From positions 124,001 through 188,000 of the forward strand of contig NZ_JAEMUI010000004.1 in the NCBI RefSeq assembly GCF_016461715.1: 64,000 nucleotides of DNA, read 5' to 3'. This stretch comes from Marinomonas spartinae. Lineage in GTDB: Bacteria; Pseudomonadota; Gammaproteobacteria; Pseudomonadales; Marinomonadaceae. The position numbers and the translations under genes are program-made. Positions 9,090-18,522 of the stretch are shown one piece after another (the stretch's first letter is position 1; the number at the start of each line of letters is the position of its first letter). The notes below the pieces were generated by a model. The model made no database searches. It was not told where the DNA came from and saw only the letters and a program-made list of their open reading frames with translations.

Positions 9090-10209
9090 AATATTGGCGG
9101 TATTTATCAAAGAGCTAAAACAGCTGTCACGAGATAGAATGACGTTCGGTATGATCGTGATGATCCCACTGGTGCAGCTGATGTTGTTCGGTTACGCCAT
9201 CAATACCGACGCCAGACATATTCCCGTAGGCTTGGTAGACCTTAGCCAAACGGCAGAAAGTCGCGCCCTTGAGCAGGCAGTAACCGCCACTCAATCGGTC
9301 AATTTTGTCGCTCGCTACCGATCCATCAAGGACGCTGAAACCGCTCTAACAAGGGGGGACATTAAAGCCTTTCTCTATTTGCCCCCGGATATGACTCGCC
9401 GACTGTTTGGTCATCCCAGATATGATGCCAAACAAACAGACTCCCCACTGACTCGCCCCGTTGGGCAATGGATCGTCGACGGATCGGATACGGTTATTGC
9501 TTCAACCATTCGCGCCCTGAGGGACATGCCACTCAATGAGATCGCGGATCATAATACTGTCAGACCAACCGCCAGCTTTGCGGTCGTGCAGTATTACAAC
9601 CCAGAACAACGGACGGTGGTGAATATTGTGCCGGGGTTAGTGGCGGTGATTCTGACCATGACGATGATTCTCTTCACCTCAGCGGCCATTGTTCGCGAGC
9701 ACGAACAGGGCAACATGGAGTTTTTGATTACCACGCCAGTGAGCCCCATGGAGCTAATGATTGGCAAGATTGCCCCGTATATTCTCGTTGGGCTGGTCCA
9801 AGTCGCCATTATTTTATCCATGGGTCATTGGGTCTTTTCTGTACCGATACAAGGCGGATTATTGTCGTTACTAAGTGGGGCCATTCTCTTTATTTTTGCC
9901 AGTTTAACCCTTGGCTTAGTGATTTCCACGATCGTCAAAACACAGTTACAAGCCATGCAATTGACCATCTTTATCTTACTGCCATCGATTTTGTTATCTG
10001 GCTTTATGTTTCCTTATGATGCCATGCCAGTGCCTGCCCAATGGATTGCGGAGGCCCTGCCTGTCACGCATTTTATGCGCATGATTCGCGCCATCGTCCT
10101 ACGCGATGCCAATATTGTCCTGTTAGGAAAAGATGCTCTTTGGCTCGGCTTATTTGCGATTGGCGGACTGATCGTGGCGTCCTTGCGCTTTAAAAAGAAA
10201 CTGGAATAA
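9079..10209 (+). CDS. ABC-2 type exporter permease (YbhS/YbhR-like)
   Basis: A 376-residue protein. AGGAGGT at 9068-9074 fixes the start at 9079. One N-terminal membrane helix (MIPLVQLMLFGYAI) is followed by a large periplasmic loop of about 130 residues and five C-terminal helices, the standard ABC-2 permease plan. The block EHEQGNMEFLITTPVSPMELMIGKIAPY is the conserved coupling region. It is the only permease of the operon, so a homodimer is expected. The cargo is unknown; relatives export drugs or large hydrophobic compounds. Confidence 0.92.
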   Translation: MWVRILAVFIKELKQLSRDRMTFGMIVMIPLVQLMLFGYAINTDARHIPVGLVDLSQTAESRALEQAVTATQSVNFVARYRSIKDAETALTRGDIKAFLYLPPDMTRRLFGHPRYDAKQTDSPLTRPVGQWIVDGSDTVIASTIRALRDMPLNEIADHNTVRPTASFAVVQYYNPEQRTVVNIVPGLVAVILTMTMILFTSAAIVREHEQGNMEFLITTPVSPMELMIGKIAPYILVGLVQVAIILSMGHWVFSVPIQGGLLSLLSGAILFIFASLTLGLVISTIVKTQLQAMQLTIFILLPSILLSGFMFPYDAMPVPAQWIAEALPVTHFMRMIRAIVLRDANIVLLGKDALWLGLFAIGGLIVASLRFKKKLE

Positions 10210-10274
10210 CCATTTGAAAGGCGTACATGATGAAGGATCCTCAATCACAACATGCGGTGTGAACGCCGTATGGC

Positions 10275-10871
10275 TCAGCTTTTGCTGTCTTTGTTACGAG
10301 TATCAGCTTGGATGCCCGCCGTGAGGGCCAGACGCATGGCTTCTTCCACGCCGATATCCAGCTCGGTTAAACGGTCTCTTGAAATGTATAACGTAATGCC
10401 GCCGATTTGATAGCTCAAGGGCACATACACCCCAATTAGATTTTGGTCTCCAAACAAACGCTCTCCGGTTTTTTCCCCCGTGATAAACCCGATGACTTGC
10501 GCGCCATTCCATTCCAACGACACCACGCTTTTCATCTCTTTCTTTTCAGACAGATTGAACACCATCATCATGTCTTTAAACGCACCATAAATGGACTTCA
10601 CCAAAGGAATGCGCTCAAAAATATTCTGACTCAATGTAACCAAATAACGGATGCCGTAAAGATTGACTAGAAAGCCCACTAAAATCAGCATGCCAAGCGA
10701 GAACGCTAACCCCAAACCCGGAAAGTAGATACTGTGAGGCAACAGCCAAAGGACAACGGGCTTGGCTAAGGATTCTCCTGTCGCCAATAACCAGTAAATC
10801 AGATAAACCGTCAGGCCAAGGGGTAAAACCGCCACCAGCCCCTTTAGTAAGAAAGAAAGCACTCTATTCAT
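10275..10871 (-). CDS. DUF502 family inner-membrane protein
   Basis: A 198-residue protein. The ATG at 10871 is preceded by AGGT, and the conserved sequence starts there (FLLKGLVAVLPLGLTVYLIYWLL); the frame stays open to 10949 without homology. Two membrane helices lie at about 10-32 and 52-75. The motif RIPLVKSIYGAFKDMMMVF and the segments GFITGE and GVYVPLSYQIGG are the DUF502 core. The family has no established function. It is convergent with the exporter operon and divergent from the LysR gene. Confidence 0.88.
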   Translation of the reverse strand: MNRVLSFLLKGLVAVLPLGLTVYLIYWLLATGESLAKPVVLWLLPHSIYFPGLGLAFSLGMLILVGFLVNLYGIRYLVTLSQNIFERIPLVKSIYGAFKDMMMVFNLSEKKEMKSVVSLEWNGAQVIGFITGEKTGERLFGDQNLIGVYVPLSYQIGGITLYISRDRLTELDIGVEEAMRLALTAGIQADTRNKDSKS

Positions 10872-11053
10872 TTTGTTACCTATTCTAAGAAGCAAACAGC
10901 ATACCCTAAGCCTTGAACGCCACCAACGACTCAGTGGTGCCTTTGACAAAAATATTGCGGATCATTATGAGTCTTTATACGCTTTTCCACTATATTATTA
11001 GCAAGGCGTTATTTTATTAAGCTGCGCCTTCATTTCTCACGAGGAGTAATACG

Positions 11054-11968
11054 TTGAACCACAAACGTTTAGAAACCTTTGTCTGGGTCGCCACCTTGGG
11101 AAATTTTCGCAAAGCGGCAGAAATACTACATACAACGCAACCCGCTATATCTGCCCGTATCGCAGCACTCGAAGAAGAATTAAACATTAAACTGTTTGAA
11201 AGAGAAGGGGGATCAAGCCCGATTATTTTGACTGCAAAAGGCCAAGAGTTGCTCCCTTATGTTGAAAAAATTCTTTATCAAACAGAACAACTCAGAAAGC
11301 AAGCCAAAATATCCGACACTTATTCAGGTATATTACGTTTAGGGGTATCAGAAACCATCGTCAATACGTGGTTACCGGACTTTCTCGCCCAATTGCATAA
11401 TGATATGCCCAAACTCAATGTGGAGCTAACCGTTGATATCACCAGTTCTCTGGCGATAGGAATAAAAGATAGAACACTCGATTTGGCCTTGTTAATGGGC
11501 CCCATTTCCGAGCCCAGTATTGTGAACCACGAACTGTGCACTTACGCATTGTCCTGGGTTGCCAGCCCTAAGCTTAATTTACCCGATCGCCTGTTATATT
11601 TAGAAGAATTGCTCCCCTGGCCGATTATTACCTACGCTCGATCCACTAAGCCATACGCCGAAATCACGCAAAAATTCCGAGAGCTTGAAGGCCCGCCTGT
11701 GAACTTATTCTCTTCCACCTCCCTAGCGGCTTGCCTGAGTCTAGCTATCGATGCGGTGGGAATTTCTACCATGCCGGATGTGATGATTGTCAAACATTTA
11801 GAGGAAGGTAACTTAAGAAAACTCAGAACCATGTGGGCCCCCAGTCAGCTTAGATTTACGGCCTCGTATTCTGATGATCCGTTTAATCCTCTTGCCGAGA
11901 TGGTGACCAATGTTGCCGTCAACACTGCTAAAAAGTACGAGTTATCGACGCTTGATAAAAAAAATTGA
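11054..11968 (+). CDS. LysR-family regulator, probably of the 5-oxoproline cluster
   Basis: A 304-residue regulator starting with TTG at 11054, with GAGGAG at 11041-11046 spaced 7 nt. The winged HTH occupies residues 1-60 (RLETFVWVATLGNFRKAAEILHTTQPAIS in parts, then LNIKLFERE). The C-terminal periplasmic-binding-like effector domain follows. It lies directly upstream and in the same direction as the YcsI-TRAP-PxpABC genes, so it probably controls them. The effector (5-oxoproline or a relative) is inferred only from context. Confidence 0.9.
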   Translation: MNHKRLETFVWVATLGNFRKAAEILHTTQPAISARIAALEEELNIKLFEREGGSSPIILTAKGQELLPYVEKILYQTEQLRKQAKISDTYSGILRLGVSETIVNTWLPDFLAQLHNDMPKLNVELTVDITSSLAIGIKDRTLDLALLMGPISEPSIVNHELCTYALSWVASPKLNLPDRLLYLEELLPWPIITYARSTKPYAEITQKFRELEGPPVNLFSSTSLAACLSLAIDAVGISTMPDVMIVKHLEEGNLRKLRTMWAPSQLRFTASYSDDPFNPLAEMVTNVAVNTAKKYELSTLDKKN

Positions 11969-11988
11969 TCAAATAACCTAAAAAAACA

Positions 11989-12022
11989 AGATTAGACTTT
12001 ATCTTGAAAGACGCTCTAATCT
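11989..12022. repeat. Inverted repeat between lysR and ycsI-like gene
   Basis: AGATTAGA (11989-11996) and TCTAATCT (12015-12022) are perfect inverted repeats 18 bp apart, 42 bp before the ycsI-like start. No T-run follows. It could be a LysR-type binding region or a hairpin in the transcript. Confidence 0.5.
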
Positions 12023-12063
12023 AACAAGGACGCCAATCAAGGCACAGTTAAGGACTCTACGCA

Positions 12064-12864
12064 ATGAGACAGAGCACGCTACTTTTATTAAAACAAACTC
12101 ATGAGCTAAGAAGAGCCATCCGTAGTGCGCAGCACAAAGGTCCAACCAGCGGATTAGCAACAGGGGCAATGCAAGGTAACGTGGTCATTTTACCTGCGGA
12201 TTGGGCAAATGAGTTTCTCCTATATTGTCAGAAAAACCCGACATCTTGTCCATTAATTGGCGTATCAGAAGTAGGCGATTTTCGTTTGCCCGAGTTGGGA
12301 AGCGATATCGACTTACGCTACGACATTCCTGAATATTGCATCTATCGTCACGGTGAAAAAGTAGATAATTGCACGGACATTGCCGACCTCTGGCAAGACG
12401 ACTTTGTCACCTTTATCTTAGGCTGCTCTTTTTCCTTCGAAAGCGCACTATCTCAAGCAGGGCTAACTCCACGTAATGTAGAAGAGCAGGTCAATGTGTC
12501 CATGTATGAAACCAATATAGCAACGGTTCCAGCAGGACGTTTTTTTGGTAATACGGTCGTCACGATGCGACCTTATACGCCAAAAGATGCCATTCGAGCC
12601 ATTCAGATCACCTCACGATTTCCCAAAGCACACGGTGCCCCTTTGCACTTTGGTACGCCAAGCGATATCGGTATCGACAATTTGGCACAGCCTGACTTTG
12701 GCGACGCGGTGAGTATAAAAGAAGGCGAGGTGCCCGTATTTTGGGCCTGCGGTGTGACCCCGCAAGTAGCCATAAAAAACGCACAGCCCCCCATTTGTAT
12801 AACACACGCACCAGGCAAAATGCTTATCACAGATCTATTGGATATGGATCTCGCCATCATTTAA
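12064..12864 (+). CDS. YcsI/DUF1445 family putative hydro-lyase (D-glutamate cyclase-related family)
   Basis: A 266-residue cytoplasmic protein of the UPF0317/DUF1445 family. Recognisable blocks are [56 protein letters not shown] and NVSMYETNI. The family is annotated as putative hydro-lyase, and a mammalian protein containing this domain is called D-glutamate cyclase, which makes 5-oxo-D-proline. In Bacillus, ycsI is in the kip cluster with the pxpA, pxpB and pxpC homologues, and the same partners are downstream here. That supports a role in glutamate or 5-oxoproline chemistry, but the reaction is not proven. Confidence 0.88.
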   Translation: MRQSTLLLLKQTHELRRAIRSAQHKGPTSGLATGAMQGNVVILPADWANEFLLYCQKNPTSCPLIGVSEVGDFRLPELGSDIDLRYDIPEYCIYRHGEKVDNCTDIADLWQDDFVTFILGCSFSFESALSQAGLTPRNVEEQVNVSMYETNIATVPAGRFFGNTVVTMRPYTPKDAIRAIQITSRFPKAHGAPLHFGTPSDIGIDNLAQPDFGDAVSIKEGEVPVFWACGVTPQVAIKNAQPPICITHAPGKMLITDLLDMDLAII

Positions 12865-12880
12865 CGCTGGATGGCATGTA

Positions 12881-12928
12881 TTTGAAATAAGGAAGGATGT
12901 CACTTTGTACATTATCCCTTATTTCAAA
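12881..12928 (+). promoter_or_regulatory. Intercistronic hairpin before dctP
   Basis: TTTGAAATAAGG (12881-12892) and CCTTATTTCAAA (12917-12928) make a perfect 12-bp stem around 24 nt. No T-run follows, so it is more likely an mRNA processing or stability element, or an operator, than a terminator. Confidence 0.6.
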
Positions 12929-12980
12929 GGGCACAAAAAAACCATAAACCACAACAAAAGCAAATACATAGGACGGAACA

Positions 12981-13955
12981 ATGTTGAAACTTACTAGTGT
13001 ATTACTCATAGGTGGCTTAATGTCTACCGCTTGCTTGGCTGAAAAATGGCATATGCCAACACCTTACGGTGACGGCTATTTACCGACACAAATTGACTAC
13101 GAATTTGCCAAAGAAATCAAAACGAAAACCGACGGTAAACTGGATATTATTGTCCATTCCGGCGGCTCTTTGGTGAAGCATACGGAAATCCCTCGCTCCG
13201 TCCAAACCGGACAAGTGCAGATAGGCGAGATCTTTTTGGGTATTTTGGGCAACCAAAATCCTGTTTTTAAACACGACAATATTCCATTTTTAGCCACTAC
13301 TTTCAGACAAGCTAAACTGCTCTGGAAGGCCGCCAAGCCAGAGGTCGTAAAAGCTCTTAATAAGCAAGGAATGAAGTTACTGTACGCTGTGCCTTGGCCT
13401 GCACAAAACCTCTATACCAAAAATCCGGTATCTTCTCTTGCCGATATTAAAGGGGAAAAAATGCGAGCCTACAGCCCATCCACTTCCCGTCTTGCAGATT
13501 TAATGGGCACTGTCCCCACCACTATTCAAGTACCAGACATTCCACAAGCGTTTAGTACTGGCATCATTCAAGCGATGGTGACCTCACCTTCCACTGGAGT
13601 GGACAGCCAGGCATGGGATTATGTCCATAATTACACAGAGATAAACGCCTGGATTCCGAAAGACATTGTGATCGTCAATAAACGAGCGTTTCGTCATCTT
13701 GACAAAGCCACCCAAAAAATCGTCTTAGAGGCCGCTAAGCGCGCCGAGGAAGAAGGATGGAAACAGGTGGCCATACGCGCCCAAAAAGACACCGCCACAT
13801 TAGCAAAGCACGGCATGAACATTGCCAAGCCATCAGCAAAGCTTGAGTCTCAGCTCAAGGCCATCGGAAAGATCATGACCAAAGAATGGGAAGCGAGTGA
13901 TCCGAAAGAAATTGGCCCAATCCTTGCCCGCTATAAAAAAGAACTCGCCCAATAA
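12981..13955 (+). CDS. dctP: TRAP transporter substrate-binding protein (DctP family)
   Basis: A 324-residue periplasmic protein with a signal peptide ending near Ala20 (STACLAEK). The DctP fold is shown by the ETKTDGKLDIIVHSGGSL-type start, PRSVQTGQVQIGEI, the KGEKMRAYSPSTSRLADLMG ligand-arginine region and EEGWKQV near the end. Members of one DctP subfamily bind pyroglutamate, and the position before pxpABC makes 5-oxoproline the best guess for the ligand. The gene is bracketed by two stable hairpins, as often seen where a binding protein is made in excess over the membrane subunits. Confidence 0.9.
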   Translation: MLKLTSVLLIGGLMSTACLAEKWHMPTPYGDGYLPTQIDYEFAKEIKTKTDGKLDIIVHSGGSLVKHTEIPRSVQTGQVQIGEIFLGILGNQNPVFKHDNIPFLATTFRQAKLLWKAAKPEVVKALNKQGMKLLYAVPWPAQNLYTKNPVSSLADIKGEKMRAYSPSTSRLADLMGTVPTTIQVPDIPQAFSTGIIQAMVTSPSTGVDSQAWDYVHNYTEINAWIPKDIVIVNKRAFRHLDKATQKIVLEAAKRAEEEGWKQVAIRAQKDTATLAKHGMNIAKPSAKLESQLKAIGKIMTKEWEASDPKEIGPILARYKKELAQ

Positions 13956-13965
13956 GAAGCGATTC

Positions 13966-14004
13966 GCCGAACAGCGCATGAGGCATGTACGCCACCTGTT
14001 CGGC
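13966..14004 (+). promoter_or_regulatory. Intercistronic hairpin between dctP and dctQ
   Basis: GCCGAACAG (13966-13974) pairs with CTGTTCGGC (13996-14004) around 21 nt, with no T-run. It lies just after the dctP stop codon and may protect the dctP transcript or attenuate the membrane genes. Confidence 0.6.
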
Positions 14005-14048
14005 CACTCTGATATCAAGGACGTCACAGCTACCGTGAAGTAAGTATT

Positions 14049-14567
14049 ATGAATACTATAAAAGAGAAATGCTACCAGTGCTCAGGCCTGCTTTCAGGCT
14101 TGGGCATTGTCGCCATCACATTACTGTTACTGGCACAAATAATTGGTCGCCTATTTGGATTCATTGTCCCTTCTGCTGGCGACTTTGCTGGCTATGCTCT
14201 CGCCGCATCGACGTTTTTAGGGCTGGCATATACCTTTAAAGAAGGAGGGCACATTCGCGTTACCCTAGTCATACAGCGCTTTTCACCTTTCCCCCGAAAA
14301 ATACAAGAAGCGGTTATTCTTACCTTGTCTCTCGCTTTGCTGTGCTTTTTCTCTTACTCCTGTATTTCTATGGTGTACGAGTCCTATAGTTATGGCGACG
14401 TTTCCTACGGCTATATTCCTGTCCCGTTATGGATTCCCCAAACACCAGTAGCAGTGGGCATGGTGGCCCTGAATTTGGCCGTCTTAGATGCATGGATCAT
14501 GGCATTACGAGGCAAAACGCCCACGTACAGCCAACACGAAGACACCTTAGCCTTGGAGGAAATCTAA
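14049..14567 (+). CDS. dctQ: TRAP transporter small permease (DctQ family)
   Basis: A 172-residue inner-membrane protein with four hydrophobic segments, as expected for DctQ: about 14-36, 45-62, 88-108 and 125-147. The EGGHIRVTLV motif after helix 2 is diagnostic. It pairs with DctM in the sodium-driven transporter. The stop codon overlaps the start of the dctM gene by one base. Confidence 0.9.
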   Translation: MNTIKEKCYQCSGLLSGLGIVAITLLLLAQIIGRLFGFIVPSAGDFAGYALAASTFLGLAYTFKEGGHIRVTLVIQRFSPFPRKIQEAVILTLSLALLCFFSYSCISMVYESYSYGDVSYGYIPVPLWIPQTPVAVGMVALNLAVLDAWIMALRGKTPTYSQHEDTLALEEI

Positions 14568-15874
14568 TGGATATGACGTGGATTTCCATCATTTTAGCGG
14601 TTGCTATGGTTCTCCTTTTGTCTCTTGGTGTATGGGTATCTTTTACATTAATTGCGATTGCCAGCATTGGCCTCATTCTCTCTGAGAATTATCAAATAGG
14701 TATGTTATTCTCAACAGGCAGTTGGGGCGCAGCGACCTCTTGGTCACTAACAGCGCTTCCTCTGTTCATCTGGATGGGGGAAATACTCTTTAGAACCCGC
14801 TTGTCCGAAGATTTATTCGAAGGCTTAGCTCCGTGGCTAGGTAAGGTGCCTGGTAAATTACTGCACGTGAATATCTTAAGTTGTGGTATTTTTGCGGCGG
14901 TATCCGGATCCTCGGCGGCAACTGCCGCCACAATAGGCCGTATGACCCTGCCAGAACTTCGCAAACAAGGCTACAGTGACCGCATGGCCATAGGCACACT
15001 AGCGGGCTCTGGCACCCTAGGGTTGTTGATTCCGCCGTCAATTATTTTGATCGTCTATGGGGTGGCTGCGCAGGTATCTATCGCTAGACTATTTATTGCT
15101 GGCGCCTTACCAGGACTTCTATTGGTGTGTCTGTTTATGGGCTTTACCATGATTTGGGGACAGATTCATAAAAGTGAATTACCCAGTTCATCGGATCAAG
15201 ATACGAGCTGGTCAGCCCGCTTAAAGAACTTACGTAAGCTACTGCCAGTGCTAGGCTTAATCGGTTTTGTTCTAGGCTCCATTTACGGAGGTATCACCAC
15301 GCCAACCGAAGCCGCAGCCATTGGTGTCACCGGTGCATTAGCTCTGGCCGCTATAACAGGGTCCCTCTCCCGTCAAAGCTTTATGGATAGCCTGCTCGGT
15401 GCCGTGAAAAGTGCATGCATGATTGGCTTTATATTAATTGGTGCGCATTTTCTTACCGTAGCCATGGGCTTTTTAGGCATTCCCACTGCGCTGGCACAAT
15501 GGATTGCCTCCCTACAGTTATCACCAATGGTATTAATCCTCTATTTAACCGTCTTTTTTGTTATTTTAGGCTGTTTCTTAGATGGTATTTCCGTTGTGGT
15601 GCTCACGGTCGCAGTAGTGCTTCCTATGGTCAAAGCGGCAGGGATAGACCTACTCTGGTTTGGAATTTTTATTGTGTTGGTCGTAGAAATGTCGCAAATT
15701 ACGCCACCTGTTGGCTTTAATTTATTTGTCATCCAATCATTGACGGGCAAAAATATACTTTATGTGGCGAAAGCTGCATTGCCGTTCTTTTTACTGATTG
15801 GATTAGCGATTGTACTGATCACTTGGCTACCTGGGATTGTGACTTATCTACCAACGACAATGACGAAAGGATAA
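14567..15874 (+). CDS. dctM: TRAP transporter large permease (DctM family)
   Basis: A 435-residue protein with about 12 membrane segments. The start at 14567 follows GGAGGA at 14555-14560; the frame is open further upstream inside dctQ but is not homologous there. Family marks include ALPLFIWMGEIL, the FAAVSGSSAATAATIGRM substrate-path motif, GTLGLLIPPSI and GGITTPTEAAAIGV. It carries the substrate with sodium, fed by the DctP protein. The next gene, pxpA, begins 12 bp later. Confidence 0.92.
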   Translation: MDMTWISIILAVAMVLLLSLGVWVSFTLIAIASIGLILSENYQIGMLFSTGSWGAATSWSLTALPLFIWMGEILFRTRLSEDLFEGLAPWLGKVPGKLLHVNILSCGIFAAVSGSSAATAATIGRMTLPELRKQGYSDRMAIGTLAGSGTLGLLIPPSIILIVYGVAAQVSIARLFIAGALPGLLLVCLFMGFTMIWGQIHKSELPSSSDQDTSWSARLKNLRKLLPVLGLIGFVLGSIYGGITTPTEAAAIGVTGALALAAITGSLSRQSFMDSLLGAVKSACMIGFILIGAHFLTVAMGFLGIPTALAQWIASLQLSPMVLILYLTVFFVILGCFLDGISVVVLTVAVVLPMVKAAGIDLLWFGIFIVLVVEMSQITPPVGFNLFVIQSLTGKNILYVAKAALPFFLLIGLAIVLITWLPGIVTYLPTTMTKG

Positions 15875-15886
15875 GAGGTATTTAAC

Positions 15887-16666
15887 ATGAAATTAAATTG
15901 CGATATGGGTGAAGCCTTTGGCTCTTGGAAAATGGGCTTGGACGATCAGATAATGCCTCATATTGATCAGGCGAATGTCGCCTGTGGCTTTCATGCGTCC
16001 GATCCTCTCACTATGTCAAAAACCGTGGCCTTGGCAAAACAGCATAACGTTATTATCGGTGCCCACCCAGGCTACCCCGACTTGGTTGGCTTTGGTCGCC
16101 GCAATATGGACATTTTGCCAACTGAATTAAAAGCACTTATTCAGTATCAAATCGGCGCCTTAAAGGCGATTTGTGAGAGCCAAAACACTCAGGTAGATTA
16201 TGTGAAACCTCACGGCGCTATGTACAACCAAATGATGGCAGACGACACCATATTGGAAACCGTAATGGCAGCTGTAAGTGAACTGGATGCCACTCTGCCC
16301 TTAATGGTCGGTGCAGTACCAGAAGCGCCACAGATCAAAGCCATGGCAAAACGGTATGGTCTCACCGTTTGGTTTGAAGCCTTTGCCGATCGACTCTATA
16401 CCGATGAAGGACGACTCACACCTCGCAAAGAACCAAACGCTGTGCACGCCAGTTTCGATTTGATCGAAGCGCAAGTGAAACAATTATGTGAATCTGGTAC
16501 GGTGACTTCAGGATCAGGAAAAACCTTAGCTATTTATGCTGACACAATTTGCGTTCATGGTGATGGCGTTCATGCCGTGGAAGCCGTCACCAAGTTACGT
16601 ACCATTGTGGACGAGTTTAACCGCTCTAACCAAAGCGACTACAATAGCAAGCTAAACAAAGCCTAA
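15887..16666 (+). CDS. pxpA: 5-oxoprolinase (ATP-hydrolysing) subunit A, LamB/YcsF family
   Basis: A 259-residue protein. The start KLNCDMGEAFGSW and the blocks ANVACGFHASDP, IGAHPGYPDLVGFGRR and DYVKPHGAMYNQM are the LamB/YcsF signature. With PxpB and PxpC it opens 5-oxo-L-proline to L-glutamate using ATP in the cytoplasm. The A, B and C subunits follow in the standard order. TRAP genes upstream suggest the substrate is imported rather than only a metabolic damage product. Confidence 0.95.
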   Translation: MKLNCDMGEAFGSWKMGLDDQIMPHIDQANVACGFHASDPLTMSKTVALAKQHNVIIGAHPGYPDLVGFGRRNMDILPTELKALIQYQIGALKAICESQNTQVDYVKPHGAMYNQMMADDTILETVMAAVSELDATLPLMVGAVPEAPQIKAMAKRYGLTVWFEAFADRLYTDEGRLTPRKEPNAVHASFDLIEAQVKQLCESGTVTSGSGKTLAIYADTICVHGDGVHAVEAVTKLRTIVDEFNRSNQSDYNSKLNKA

Positions 16667-16677
16667 GCGAGCCATGC

Positions 16678-17382
16678 ATGACGTCCCCTAAACCCACAAT
16701 TGAACAGGTGAACGAAGAAGCCTATTTATTGCGTTTTGGAAATCACATCAATGAACAGACGGCGGATCAAATCCTCTGGACAACACGACAGTTAAAACGC
16801 CTCCATGATATACAGGATTTGATCCCATCTTATACAACGATTTTGCTAACCCTCAAAACACAGGCAGAACAACCACACAAACTGATAGGCGAAATCGAAA
16901 ATATCCTTAACGCGTCAACGGAGCAAGCAGCGCTCCCCTTGGATCAACGCAAGACCGTCGTGATCCCTGTGTATTACGGAAATGAAGTCGGCCCCGACCT
17001 CCAAGAGGTCGCCAAGCATTGCCAGATGACACCAGAAGAGGTGATTCAGCGTCACAGCGCAACCCTCTATCGAGCCTATACCATTGGTTTTACACCCGGT
17101 TTCTCCTTTTTAGGCAGCACGCCTGATGAACTTCATATTCCACGCAAACGCACTCCCAGACACCAAGTGCCCAAAGGCAGTGTCGCCATTGCCGAAAACC
17201 AAACGGCCGTTTATCCAAGTGTGACCCCTGGTGGCTGGCAAATCATCGGTCGCACGCCAATGGAACTCGTGGATTGGAGCAGTGAACATTTAGGCCTCAT
17301 CGCTACCGGAGACTCGGTCCGCTTCGAAGCGATTTCACGAGAAGCGTTTCTAGCGCAAGGAGGCGAGTTAGATGGCTTTTAA
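16678..17382 (+). CDS. pxpB: 5-oxoprolinase subunit B (KipI-like)
   Basis: A 234-residue protein of the carboxyltransferase C/D domain (AHS1) family. Key blocks are YRAYTIGFTPGFSFLGSTPDE, PRKRTPRHQVPKGSVAIA and YPSVTPGGWQIIGRTP. In Bacillus the homologue KipI also inhibits the sporulation kinase KinA, but in proteobacteria the enzyme role is the established one. It starts 11 bp after pxpA and overlaps pxpC by 11 bp. Confidence 0.95.
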   Translation: MTSPKPTIEQVNEEAYLLRFGNHINEQTADQILWTTRQLKRLHDIQDLIPSYTTILLTLKTQAEQPHKLIGEIENILNASTEQAALPLDQRKTVVIPVYYGNEVGPDLQEVAKHCQMTPEEVIQRHSATLYRAYTIGFTPGFSFLGSTPDELHIPRKRTPRHQVPKGSVAIAENQTAVYPSVTPGGWQIIGRTPMELVDWSSEHLGLIATGDSVRFEAISREAFLAQGGELDGF

Positions 17383-18307
17383 TGTTAAAAAAAGCGTCAT
17401 GCTGGCATTGATTCAAGACTTAGGCCGTTTTGGCTATCAAGCGGCGGGGTTAACCACAGGCGGACCGATGGACGAAATGGCATTTCGCTGGGGCAATGCG
17501 TTACTCAATAATGATGAAAACGCCTCGCAAATTGAAATAACCTTTGGCTTATTCTCGCTAGAAGCCCAAGCACCAACCAGTATCGCCCTAACTGGAGCGA
17601 ATCTTGGTGCCACCCTAAACGGGCAATCCATTTTGCCTTGGCAAACCTATGCGATCAAACAAGGGGATGTTTTAAGCTTTCATCAACCCGTTTGGGGACT
17701 GCGTGCTTATTTGTCGGTAAAAGGCGGCTTTCTTTGTCAACCCACCCTAGGCAGTACTTCGACGGTAGTGCGAGAGCACCTTGGCGGCCTCCATGGTAAC
17801 GGTGCGAAGCTAGAAGTAGGCGATTCCATTGCTTATGAAAGCAGCAACGAACATCGACAAATGCGCGTGCCGCGTCACCATATTCCCGATTATAGTCAGC
17901 AGGACATCCCCGTTATTTTGAGTTATCAATCAGCGGATTTTTCTACTACCGATCATGAGACTTTCTTTTCAAGCCGTTACCGCGTCTCAAGTCACTGTGA
18001 TCGCATGGGTTATCGTATGGAAGGCACGCCGATTGGCAAAGACATCCGTGGAATTACCTCAGAAGGCATTGCCTACGGTGCGATTCAAATTCCACAAGAT
18101 GGTCAACCTATTGTCCTGCTCAATGACCGACAAACCATTGGCGGTTATCCCAAAATAGGCTGTGTTACTCGCGCCGGAGGCGACCTACTAGCACAACGTA
18201 AACCAGGAGATTTGGTGCACTTTGCAAGCACGTCAATCCAGCAAGCCACAACCGATCGTCTTCAGCAACTCGATCATATCAAGCGGCTCTTTTCACCCCA
18301 TCACTGA
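17372..18307 (+). CDS. pxpC: 5-oxoprolinase subunit C (KipA-like, biotin-dependent carboxyltransferase family)
   Basis: A 311-residue AHS2-family protein. The N-terminus has IQDLGRFGYQAAGLTTGGPMDE, followed by LTGANLGATLNGQ, GLRAYLSVKGG, a central region with SSRYRVSSHCDRMGYRMEG and the closing DRQTIGGYPKIGCV. It forms the enzyme with PxpB. It is the last gene of the cluster; about 215 bp of non-coding DNA separates it from the sensory operon. Confidence 0.95.
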   Translation: MAFNVKKSVMLALIQDLGRFGYQAAGLTTGGPMDEMAFRWGNALLNNDENASQIEITFGLFSLEAQAPTSIALTGANLGATLNGQSILPWQTYAIKQGDVLSFHQPVWGLRAYLSVKGGFLCQPTLGSTSTVVREHLGGLHGNGAKLEVGDSIAYESSNEHRQMRVPRHHIPDYSQQDIPVILSYQSADFSTTDHETFFSSRYRVSSHCDRMGYRMEGTPIGKDIRGITSEGIAYGAIQIPQDGQPIVLLNDRQTIGGYPKIGCVTRAGGDLLAQRKPGDLVHFASTSIQQATTDRLQQLDHIKRLFSPHH

Positions 18308-18522
18308 CCATTCGACACGCAGGTGACAACGCGCTTTCTACCTAATACGAGGGGAAACGAGCGTTGGTAGCCTGCCCATTTTCTTTATTGGCGCTTGACG
18401 TCATATTGTCATCAAAATACTCATGCATTTCTCCCAGAGATTACTAGACTGAAAGAAAGCGATATGTGAACAGACAACCAGCGGAGCACTTATTCTTGCT
18501 TGCGTGATAATACAGAAGGCCT

